This document shows positions 55,665-64,000 of a stretch of DNA of 64,000 bases, piece after piece; within the stretch, counting starts at the first letter, position 1, and each line of letters begins with the position of its first letter. The notes below the pieces were generated by a model, which was not told where the DNA came from, made no database searches, and saw nothing but the letters and a program-made list of their open reading frames with translations. Both the position numbers and the translations under genes were made by a program. Source of the DNA: Diphasiastrum complanatum (Eukaryota > Streptophyta > Lycopodiopsida > Lycopodiales > Lycopodiaceae); contig CM055102.1 in assembly GCA_029204225.1 (NCBI GenBank), positions 6,535,320-6,599,319 on the forward strand, written 5' to 3'.

Positions 55665-56589
55665 CTGCAAAACAGAATCATTTGAAATTTTCGCACTGGA
55701 TATCTACTTCAGTTCAACATGCAAAACCGCACTAGGCAGTAAAGAACCTAACAGATATTAACCAACTACAATATAATTACTGTGAGATAAAAGGGAACTT
55801 CAATCTAAAAACATTACTTTCAGCATCCAGAACCTACACTGAAACAGATTTTGTTACAATGCTGCAGATTTTCGCAAATAAATCAATAAAGTTCAACCTA
55901 AAAGCATGACTAGGAAAAAAAGTTCAACATATATAGTTCAATGACTGAAGCTAGAAGATAGTCTGGAACCAAGAGCACCCGGCTTTGCTGTGGACAAAGT
56001 TATAGACAGTAAATTTGATGGAGACATGGTGCACAAACAGTAGCTCAGTGGAGTTTTAGAAATACAAGGAAGAAAGGACCATTGTATCCTGTAATCCACA
56101 TGATCCTCAAAGTTCACGTACAGTAGTCCAAAAGTGGAGCATCCAATTTAACAGTTCACCTAATACTATGGTCTGTACAACTCAAGATTAAAATTTGAAG
56201 ATCCTTCCTCCAAAACTCATAATCAAGCGAAGTGCACTCCAGCTGCCGTCAGCTGCAACAAAGGGAATTATGCTTCCTTTCAATCTGCTGCATGTTCTTC
56301 GGCATAGTCTAGCATAATAGAGCTCAAGTGTTGAAGCAACCTAGCTAGGGTTAAAATTCCCAGCACCGAAAGAGCCCATCCTGCTTATTGGTTATTTAGC
56401 ACACGACCTGTGGGTTCATACATATACAGACCAGACTAAAAAAATGTCTTGCATCTCCTTTCCGTTGATCACATTGATAATATATTTGCTCTACTCATGG
56501 CCGAGATAATATGAAAGAAATAGAACATCTTGCGCAGCATCAATGCCACACCAAGGATCAACATATGAACTGAGTGAGCACAGTGTGAC
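55665..56589 (-). other. Putative intron of the SDP6-like gene
   Basis: No exon-like frame was found on the minus strand. The sequence is AT-rich and ordinary. The acceptor of the last exon is at its left end; the LINE series begins at its right end. Confidence 0.5.
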
Positions 56590-56890
56590 TGGAGAATCAC
56601 GGAAAAGACAATGATGGCGTCCTCGGATCGCATAATAAATAGGGCATCGGAATAGAAAATGCTCCTCTCACTGCACCTCCCCTAATGTGCACATCTGACA
56701 AAGTCTGCACATATGAGGGATGCCCTGGAAACGCCCTGTCTCCACATATAACTGATGTGAGGAAACTCAAAACTGTCCCAGTGTAAATCGGAGGCAATGA
56801 GAAAGTCCATTATCCAAGTAACGAGATGAAATTGGGACTCTGGCACTGTCTAGCTCTAGGGTGATAGAAGTCCGGTTTGACCCCAAGGGG
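56590..56890 (-). pseudogene. LINE A C-terminal zinc region
   Basis: In the minus frame that includes two stops, the text reads VSSHQLYVETGRFQGIPHMC, then RLCQMCTLGEVQ, stop, EEHFLFRCPIYYAIRGR. LINE copy B has the matching CSMCVMHEIEDKSHFLFRC, so the CX2C...HX4C knuckle is partly kept here. Confidence 0.78.
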
Positions 56891-57102
56891 CCCCCGCCAT
56901 GTCACTCGAGAATATGCATGGTAAATAAGCCTCTTGATATACTGATGGGATCCTCTGGTAGATCGAAAATATCAATGTCGTGTATGTATAAGAGACGAGA
57001 AGCCTAGGAGTACCATGATAGATGATGATCCCGGTGATGAAGCTGCTGAGAAGAGAGAAGAGCTATAAGTGGATAACGTGAAACCGAAAGACTCATCACT
57101 CT

Positions 57103-58508
57103 CTAGATGTATGTAATCAACTTGAAAATAGCCTCAACTCGAAGTGGTATGACTGCAAACTCAGCAAGTATAATCTCGTGAGGAACAGATGGCTTGGCCT
57201 GGATCATGCACGCAAGCATATTGATATGTAGACAGGAAGAATACCAATCACTCTGACTTGAGAATCCCAGTGCACTAAGTTTCTGCTGCATACATAGCTG
57301 TGGGCGTAACAATAGTGTCAAACAAGTTATACTTACTCGGAGCACCTCGAATGTACTTCCTAAAGCAGAATTGCTCAGGACTAACCAACGAAGCATGACC
57401 ATTACGTAGTCTAGCTGTGGCAGCATGTCTCATACTGAAAGTAGGACCAATGAAGGAAGCCCCCAAATAAGTATAAGAGGATACCATCTCAAGTGCCTGT
57501 CCCCCTAGAGGGAACACCTGTTGTAGCTGCATAAAGGTCCTGGAGATATTAAAGATCATGATATGGGTTTTCCTGGTATGCACATCAAACCAAATAAGTC
57601 TCCAAAAACCTGTTATGTGTCTAAATGTCTCTGTAACCCCTCACTAGAAAAAAACGCAATGCCACATCATCAACATAAAGTAAAATGGAAATAAGTATAT
57701 CACCAAGCCTGCAGCCAATACAACCATCCTGGTTGATGGCTTTCTCAAGCTCATCAATATACAAACCAAAGAGTGTGGAAAAGAGGGAACAACCTTGCTT
57801 CACCCCAACACTACTAACTCTCTCAAAGAGACCCTTATCTAATCTGAAGCATCCCCAAACCTGCTCATATAGTGCCATGACAGCCAATATGGTATCGGTG
57901 GAAAAACCAAGATCTCTCATCCTCTAGATGAGCATATGACGTGGGACCGAGTCAAATGCTTTCCAGAAATCCACAAAATAGCAATACACTCTCTCATGTA
58001 TGGATTTGGCCTCCTCAATGATAGCACGAAGTGTGAACACATGATCAGTGGTGGAATGTTGTGCCCTCAAGCCAGCCTGGCCCAAGGCATGTAATCGTCG
58101 TGTCTCAGCCTCACAACTAATCATTATCTAAAGGATAATGCCATAAAGTTTAGCCACAATGTGCCCAATCATAATGGTACAATAGTTATCAGGTTTCATG
58201 TGGTCAACACTCTTATGAATGGGGTAGATGATATTAGTACACCATGGAAAGGGAAAGTCAGAAATGACGACCTGATTGAGGAGTGAGGCCAAGACAGGTG
58301 CAAGTATGTTAGTGGCCTGAATCATGAGTTCGGACTCTACGTCCTTGATATCCCGAGCACAATGGGTCTTCACTTTCTCAATGGCAAGAGAGACCATAGC
58401 AGGGGTGAAAAAGGAGGTGGAGGGACGAGGAGATATGACAATTGGATCAGTGGGAAAGGTATAGAGTAATGTCCAATATTCAGTCCAACAACGTAAATCT
58501 CTCAACAA
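57103..58508 (-). pseudogene. LINE A reverse transcriptase
   Basis: Four minus-strand frames make up the RT. The first (58,508-58,128) has VISDFPFPWCTNIIYPIHKS; the next (58,124-57,924) FVDFWKAFDSVPRHML with the first catalytic Asp; then (57,920-57,621) SVGVKQGCSLFSTLFGLYID and LLYVDDVAL (active site near 57,660). The thumb (57,583-57,103) has SYTYLGASFIGPTFSMRHAA and LFDTIVTPTAMYAAET. The YxDD aspartates are kept, though Ala of the usual YADD is Val. Stops lie at 58,128 and between frames. Confidence 0.88.
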
Positions 58509-58883
58509 TAGAGGTGGAGCCTGTGGGATAAACTCATGCCACCGGATGAGGAACCATGGAGAAGATCCACAAGACGTTTCCCTTTAGAAGTTTCATATTG
58601 GCGTTTTTTATAATGACAAACATAGCTATATAGGCGTCCAATATAACGAAGATGGGGAGACCGTAAAGATTGTGTATAGTTGACTTGAGAGTGCGAGTTG
58701 TTTGCATACATCATCATACCAACGTTGGTGAGGATGACGAAACTTTGAGCGCGTGGATTTTTTATGATTAGAAGGGAAGGCCATAGAAGCAACAGTATGA
58801 AGAGCTGTGGTAAAAAACGATGCTTGGGAGTGGAGTGGGCTATCATCTAGAAAACTTCATAGAATGAAGGAGAGAGCATCTTA

Positions 58884-59385
58884 CTAAAGATGCGTGTAAG
58901 CATGATGAAACGTGCAATTAGGGACACGTTCCACATGAGAGGGATTAGATGGAGAGAGATATAACACTGAGCCCAAATGAATGGAAAGAAAGGAATGGTC
59001 AGATAGTGTGATGGGGGAAACAATAAAGTCAGATAAAAAGGGTATAATCCATGACACTATGCCCACCACTATGAGGGTGGCAAGTATAGTCACCAGAACT
59101 CGGCCAACAAGACAAGCCATTAAAAATGGCAAGCTTATGGGCCTCACCCAGTAGCAGAAAATGCTCACCATATGTAGAGAACGGGCAACCATCATCAACA
59201 AATATCCTATCAATCCCAATATCCATACTATCCATGGCATATATCCTCAAAGGATCATCAGTGATCATGTGAAACTCTGTCTGTGTAGAGGAGGTTGATA
59301 TCTTAATAGAGATCAGCATACAGGGAACCCATACTATCAGCAAAGCCGAAGACTCTGGTGGAAAATAGCAAACTGCAAGATACAC
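58884..59385 (-). pseudogene. LINE A apurinic-type endonuclease
   Basis: The endonuclease nicks target DNA for priming. Frames 59,385-59,029 and 59,240-58,884 together read DRIFVDDGCPFSTYGEHFLL, AHKLAIFNGLSCWPSSGDYT and HSVMDYTLFI, then LSDHSFLSIHLGS. These match the SxxDYxL and SDHxxL motifs at the end of the exonuclease/endonuclease/phosphatase fold. The N-terminal catalytic part (near 59,400-59,800) is degraded, with only HIGLWNCNGIHSSAA and ISQGDILLFKR recognisable at 59,690-59,600. Confidence 0.78.
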
Positions 59386-59771
59386 ATCCCTATCAAGCCC
59401 AATACTCTAACCAAGAAATTGAAACCACAAATGCGTGCCTACTCATCTTGTCGAACTAGATCAATGATAGGCTATAGTGAGTCCCTATACAAGCATACAA
59501 CCACACCAAAACCTCTACCCCCCACATATCTAGTCTCTGAGTGAAAAACTAAAGCCCATCTGAAGCTCTGAAACTCCAGTAGTCCCCTAAATTGACTCTC
59601 ATGAGTCTCTTGAAAAGAAGGATATCTCCCTGTGAGATGAAATTTGCTGAGTCTCTTGTCGCTGCCGAAGAATGAATGCCATTACAGTTCCATAATCCGA
59701 TATGTAGGTGATGTGGATAGGGTCCCGGGCTGGGGTCTCGGGCTGCTGCTACACCTGAGAACCCCAACTTC

Positions 59772-60060
59772 CTAGGCAGTAGAGGCAGACGGACCACGAC
59801 CTAGATATCTAACTTGACCATCACAATAAATGGCAAATCGTCCTGATGCTTTAGCTTCCTGAAAAATTTCGTATGTTCTTACTTGGATATAAGTAAGATC
59901 CTCATCCAGGAAAATTTGTGTGCCCTTTAATTTAGGCTTGAGTCTCAATACTTTAGTTCTTTCTTCTTTTAATTTGAAGTGAATGATAAGAGTGGAATTG
60001 ACTTTTTTGGTATGCCAAGCATTATCCAATCCATCTGTATTGAAGCTCAGAGTAGTATCT
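59772..60060 (-). pseudogene. LINE A ORF1-like C-terminus
   Basis: The minus frame reads LSFNTDGLDNAWHTKKVNST then LKPKLKGTQIFLDEDLTYIQ and ASGRFAIYCDGQVRYLG. The pattern FLDEDLT...GRxAxxxxGxxxYL resembles the end of plant LINE ORF1 proteins (nucleic-acid chaperones). The stretch upstream of about 60,060 comes from the tail of another LINE copy and is not part of it. Confidence 0.6.
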
Positions 60061-60072
60061 AAAAAGGATTTA

Positions 60073-60267
60073 GGGGGAGAGAGAGAGAGAGAAAGAAAGA
60101 AAGCTTTATTAACGTCTTTTGGGCACTCGTGGGTGCATAAGACCAAAAAGAAAATATGTACAAGCAACAGTGGGAGCATCATCCATAGGAGGACGTGGCC
60201 GTAAAATGCTATATACTAGCTACGAATGAAAGTAGAACAAAGCAGAAGTGAAATAAGCCCACAACCA
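60073..60267 (-). mobile_element. LINE C, short 5'-truncated copy with (CT)n tail
   Basis: Minus strand: a 3' UTR related to that of LINE B (AAGACGTTAATAAAGCTTTC) ends in (TTTC)2-(CT)7 and C5 at 60,103-60,073. The copy is under 200 bases and lies inside the ORF1 region of LINE A. Confidence 0.6.
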
Positions 60268-60273
60268 GGGGGG

Positions 60274-60371
<98 letters not shown>

Positions 60372-61205
60372 TTTTATTAATGTCCTTGAATACCCTAAGG
60401 TACATAGGACTAAGAAAAGGTAAATGTCAAGTGTGCACATAGGAGCTTAAGGCTCAATCATCTATAAAAACGATAATTGCAAATACATTGCATTAAGATA
60501 ACCTAGTCAGTGTCCAACAGCCTGGAATAGTATATCATGATGCCCATTAGCATGGAAGAAATGGTGGATGGTATGCTGTGAAGGTGTCACTGGATGTGCC
60601 ATTGACCTCTGCCGCAGGTAGGCTGTCGGTGTCGTCCCTGCTGTCATGGTGCTCTGGGCCATGGCCTAATAGCTGGTTGGCTGTCTCTATGGCCGTCGAC
60701 ACTGTCTCTGCTGCCCATGTATGAAGGAATCTAGAATCTCGGCCTCTCCATCTAAATCATAGCCTATGGATACCTCGGATCTCTGTCTCCGACGGGATAT
60801 GCACTCACTGATGCTCAACTGTGTCAAGGAATGTGTATCAATATCTGGTCTCCTCCTCAAGTCTGACATCTCCAGTGCGACACATCTAGGGTCCTCATAG
60901 GATATCAAGGTAGAAAGTGTGATTGGGTGCTCCCTGAACAAGTAGTAGTACCTCCCCCTAATCTCATAGTAGGCTGGACATCTGAAGAGGAAATGTGATT
61001 TGTCCTCAATCTCATGCATAACACACATGCTACAAAGCCGGCCCTCTCGTGGGGTGCCACTATATCTACCGGTCTCAATGGCCAGCTGATGTGAGGAAAC
61101 CCGAAACTGACCCATCGCTATCCCCAATCTGTGTGATATACTCCTCAACAAGTAACCAGGTACTATGGGGCAGCCAGTGTCAGAAATGGTGAACTCCTGC
61201 AACTT
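60268..61205 (-). mobile_element. LINE B, 5'-truncated copy with (CT)n tail
   Basis: The minus strand has the C-terminal coding region (61,202-60,687), then a 3' UTR ending CATTAATAAAAT, (CT)n from 60,370 to 60,277 and C9 at 60,276-60,268. The tail order CT-run then C-run is the same as in LINE C. Its upstream end is cut by the LTR of copia J at 61,206. Confidence 0.7.
60687..61205 (-). pseudogene. LINE B C-terminal zinc region
   Basis: An open frame with LRSISHRLGIAMGQFRVSSH, AIETGRYSGTPREGRLCSMC and DKSHFLFRCPAYYEIRGRYY, then a tail ending in RRQRSEVSIG. The CX2C(X10)HX4C knuckle is intact. In LINE families this region follows RT and binds nucleic acid. The frame stays open to the LTR boundary of copia J. 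Confidence 0.82.
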
Positions 61206-62016
61206 TGTCGCAGCACGAACAAGAAACGAAGGTCGAACGAGAACAATTTGCGACAGTCAACATCCCTTGACTCGAAGCACGAACGATTCGCGAATCATTC
61301 GTGAATCGCAAACACGCCTCCAGGACCGCAAACCGCAAAGGGACACAAAAACGAAAAACTATGAAAGAAACGAAAAGAACGAAAGCAAACGGGAGATTAC
61401 GAAACAAACGAAGAGGAATCTTTCGCGCTGCCAGCTGGCAGCTCAACGGGCTTGGAGTCGTAGACTTCACGCCCAGCTGAAACAAATGGCAACGATGGAG
61501 ACTAACTAACTAGTTGATTAGCGTTAACTAGTCTTGTGATTCTACGTTTAGCCATCTTGTAAACTCCACACTGTGGAGGTATAAACGATCCTCTCTGGAT
61601 CATAAAAATGGATGAAAAAAAAAAGACAATCTGAATAGAGAGATCTGTAAGAGACACAGAGAGAGAGGTAGCGAGTAGAGCAGAAAAATACTAGAAACTA
61701 TAGTTGTGCATGAAAGTCTGCCAACGAACAGAACACAACGAAAGAGCAGAGTGTCATTCCGCCAACGAGCGAGACACTAACGATCTCACTCTAAAAACTA
61801 AACTGATAATACAATCGCTCTATTTTCGTGCATCTCCCTGTCTTGTGCTGTCATTTGTCTTGATTGTTAGAATAGAATGTGTTCTATGATGTGTAGTCGA
61901 GTGTCTCGGATCCTGTAAACAGCTTCCGCGCAAAGAGAAAACGAAAACGAAACAGTCTCTCTTCGGCGCGAATAAGAAGACGAAGATGAAAACGAAACAA
62001 TCTCTCTTCCGCGACA
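61206..62016 (+). repeat. 5' LTR of copia J
   Basis: The LTR is 811 bp, with ends TGTCGC...GCGACA that form a perfect 6-base terminal inverted repeat, followed directly by the PBS. A TATAAAC box is at 61,580-61,586. Confidence 0.9.
61287..61305 (+). promoter_or_regulatory. Heat-shock-element-like motif in LTR J
   Basis: TTCGCGAATCATTCGTGAA contains two TTCnnGAA units spaced by three bases, about 280 bases upstream of the TATA box. The arrangement fits plant heat-shock factor sites; no direct proof is possible from sequence. Confidence 0.45.
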
Positions 62017-62030
62017 TGGTATCAGAGCCA
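62017..62030 (+). other. Primer-binding site of copia J
   Basis: TGGTATCAGAGCCA abuts the LTR end without a spacer; initiator-Met tRNA type. Confidence 0.93.
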
Positions 62031-62081
62031 ACAGGTTATCACTAGTGATATCCCAGCAGTGATTCTTCCAGACAACACAAT

Positions 62082-62871
62082 ATGGCTACAACAATCCAGA
62101 CAAGAGTAGCAATCAGTCTCGATGGTGCAAATTACAGAATCTGGAAATTCAAAATCAAAACACTTCTGAAGGGGTCTGGTCGGTGACCAAGCTCTTAGAG
62201 GTGCAGCCTCCAGAGGAAGACCCGAGGAGAGTTGAATGGATCAGAAAAGATAAGCGCGCAATGGCGATCATCATTTCATCCATAAATGAAGATCTACTCA
62301 TGCAGATTGAAGGCTACAAAAGCAGCCATGCACCGTGGGAAAGATTAAAACAGAAGAGTGAGGACTGCGGCTTCAGTCATGCACCTTCACAATCAGCTGC
62401 AATCCATACGGTGGGATGGCAACCAGTTGGATCAGCACGTTGAGAAGATCAGAACGATCTTCGCTCAACTCGCTACATCAGGACAGGAGCACCAGGTCCC
62501 AGCACCACAGCAATTGATGTACTTCATGAAATCTCTACCGACGTCCTATCAGCCGCTAAGAATGCTCATACTGAGTCTACCAGATACGACATTCGACAAA
62601 GCAGTCAGTCTTGTCGCTGATGAGAGACGAAGGAGAGGGAAGCAGTGATCAAGAGAAAGCTCTCTTCACGAAAGGAAAGAAGAAAAACAAAAGCAAGCCA
62701 AGATTCGAGAAGACGAAGTCCTCGAATCAGCAACCTTCTTCCTGCGATGACTGCCACAAACCAGGCCATACGACCAACAAATGCTGGTTCAATCCAGCAA
62801 TACCTTGCACTACAAGAAGGTCATTTTGCATACGATTGCAGATTCAACCCAAAAAGAAAGAACAAAGCTGA
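62082..62871 (+). pseudogene. Copia J Gag
   Basis: Gag begins MATTIQTRVAISLDGANYRI at 62,082 and continues WKFKIKTLLKG before a frameshift near 62,175. The second frame (62,183) has LLEVQPPEEDPRRVEWIRK and the third (62,358-62,648) AASVMHLHNQLQSIRWDGN and PTSYQPLRMLILSLP. The knuckle CDDCHKPGHTTNKC is in the frame 62,611-62,871. A second knuckle lost its CxxC but keeps EGHFAYDC in another frame. A TGA at 62,869-62,871 ends this frame, and the protease frame continues in the same phase directly after it. Confidence 0.85.
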
Positions 62872-64000
62872 AAAGGCAAACGTTGCAGAGTCTACTCTGA
62901 ACACGACTATGATGTAGTCATTGATTCAGGAGCAACATCTCACATAACCTGCAACAAGAAGGTCTTGATCGACTTTCGCGAACTCGAAAACGACAGAGCA
63001 GTGATTCTAGGCGATGGAAGCAGACACGATGTCAAAGGCATCGGCACTCTACAGCTACGAACACTGTCAGGCCAAGCAGAGCTGCCAGGAGCACTCTATG
63101 TACCCTCACTCAGAAAAGATCTGCTATCTGTCTCCAAGATGGCCGATCTAGGCATTCGAGTTTTGTTCGACGGCAACACTTGCCGTATGATTGAGAAGAC
63201 GACAAACAAATTGCTGACAGTCGGATGCAGAGAAGGAAACCTCTACCAGGCCAAAATAGTCAGCAACTCTGATAGCATATTGAATGCATCAGAAAATGAA
63301 GATCAGCTCTGGCATAGGAGAATGTATCATCTGAACATGCGGAGCATGTACGACATGAGCAGAAAAGACATTGTCACAGGTCTCAAGATTTCAAAGCCCG
63401 AAACTGAGTTCTGCGAAGCTTGTCAGAAAGGCAAGCAACATCGGAATCCATTCACGCATGAGGGAAGAAGAGCCAAGGAAGTTCTTGAGGTCGTCCACTC
63501 TGATGTCTGTGGACCGATGAAGATGGATTCGCTCTCAGGTTCGAGATACTTTCTGACGTTCATAGATGGTTACAGCCGGATGACCACGATCTACTACTTA
63601 AAGAAGAAATCCGAAGTATTTGATTCCTTCAAGAAGTTCGTGGCATTTGCAGAGCGGCACACCTCGAAAAAGATACGAATCCTTAGATCTGACAACGGAG
63701 GTGAATACAAAAGCACAGAATTCTCAAGATTCTGCGAAGAACAGGGGATAGAACACCAATTCACTCCTGCATACACACCAGAATACAACGGTGTGGCAAA
63801 AAGAAGAAACAGAACGCTAGTCGAAGGAGCCAGATGCATGATGGCACAGGCTCAATTGCCAGGTCAATTCTGGGTTGAGGCAATAGCTGCAGCTGTACAC
63901 CTGCAGAACAGATCTACAACGACAGCGCTGGAAAACAAAACATCATACGAAATGTGGACAGGCAGAAAGCCTGATCTGTCATACGTACGTGTGTTTGGAT
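62872..64000 (+). CDS. Copia J protease-integrase open frame (partial)
   Basis: This is a stop-free frame of about 376 codons running off the edge. It starts after a TGA and not at a Met, as part of a Gag-Pol polyprotein. Protease: YDVVIDSGATSHITCNKKV, with DSG at 62,923-62,931. The pre-integrase zinc part has LWHRRMYHLNM and CEACQKGKQHR. Integrase: VVHSDVCGPM (first Asp), LRSDNGGEYK (second Asp), then YNGVAKRRNR, where the Glu expected 36 residues after the second Asp is Lys (codon 63,799-63,801). The integrase should therefore be inactive even though the frame is open. RT would follow outside the window. Confidence 0.9.

Larger units (their letters stand above)
56590..60072 (-). mobile_element. 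LINE A (non-LTR retrotransposon), near full length but decayed
   Basis: On the minus strand the order is ORF1-like end, endonuclease, reverse transcriptase, C-terminal zinc region. This is the L1/RTE-like order of a non-LTR element, with no LTRs. Stops and frameshifts break every domain. Its 5' end is interrupted by the 3' tail of another LINE copy at 60,073. Confidence 0.85.
61201..64000 (+). mobile_element. Ty1/copia LTR retrotransposon J (runs off the right edge)
   Basis: The plus strand shows the 5' LTR (61,206-62,016), PBS, gag with frameshifts, then a long open protease-integrase frame to the window edge. The insertion interrupts LINE B; AACTT (61,201-61,205) would be the left target duplicate. 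RT and the 3' LTR lie outside. Confidence 0.92.

Noticed and set aside
60216-60440. Ser/Leu or Arg/Glu frames over the (GA)n at 60.3 kb
   Set aside because: This is the simple-repeat tail of LINE B, not a protein.

Overview
This window looks like a repeat-dense stretch of a land-plant nuclear genome. The evidence is nested Ty1/copia and Ty3/gypsy LTR retrotransposons, most using an initiator-Met-tRNA primer site (TGGTATCAGAGC), a LINE with a long (CT)n tail, tRNA-derived retrosequences, long (GA)n, (CT)n and (CA)n microsatellites, and two fragments of ordinary plant genes. The style would suit a large repeat-rich genome such as a fern, lycophyte or gymnosperm, but nothing here fixes the species. 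There is no CRISPR array, operon or prokaryotic feature.

Layout, 1-23 kb: a minus-strand gypsy element (A), cut by the window edge, with gag, protease, RT/RNase H and integrase all frameshifted. A minus-strand copia (B, 5.2-8.9 kb) has one LTR and a PBS but no RT; it sits in the protease region of an older copia (C, 8.9-9.4 kb). A plus-strand copia (D, 12,276-18,171) has two LTRs of about 1 kb and a 5-bp target duplication. D is inserted in the LTR region of a minus-strand copia (E, 18.2-22.9 kb).

Layout, 23-48 kb: mostly gypsy debris. Plus-strand F (24.7-27.4 kb), plus-strand G (35.1-38.6 kb, holding a solo LTR of the D family) and minus-strand H (41.7-44.3 kb) share Gag zinc knuckles of unusual spacing, CX2CX3HX4C. 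F abuts, head to head, a 3-kb minus-strand Gln/Pro/Ser-rich coding region that I do not recognise. Facing minisatellite arrays flank this block. A 79-bp hairpin element occurs at 23.3 kb and 33.4 kb. At 45.2-47.3 kb two LTRs of one copia family lie in inverted orientation.

Layout, 48-64 kb: tandem duplications and perfect hairpins lie at 49.7-51.4 kb. The last exon of an MFS sugar-transporter-like gene ends at 51,039 (minus). The last exon of a mitochondrial FAD-dependent glycerol-3-phosphate dehydrogenase (SDP6-like) lies at 55,356-55,664 (minus). Upstream of that exon there are only a minus-strand LINE series (56.6-61.2 kb) and a plus-strand copia (J, 61.2 kb to the edge). The missing SDP6 exons therefore lie beyond the window, or the gene is a fragment.

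Nearly every transposon protein carries visible damage: stops, frameshifts, or lost catalytic residues such as the YxDD aspartate of A, the integrase glutamate of J, the integrase core of D and the protease aspartate of E. I found no convincing multi-gene system of new type. The points most worth a second look are the 79-bp hairpin repeat with a compensatory change, the unknown minus-strand coding block, the multi-knuckle Gag family, heat-shock-element-like and G-box-like palindromes in LTRs, and an 86-bp tRNA-derived insertion with a 17-bp target duplication.
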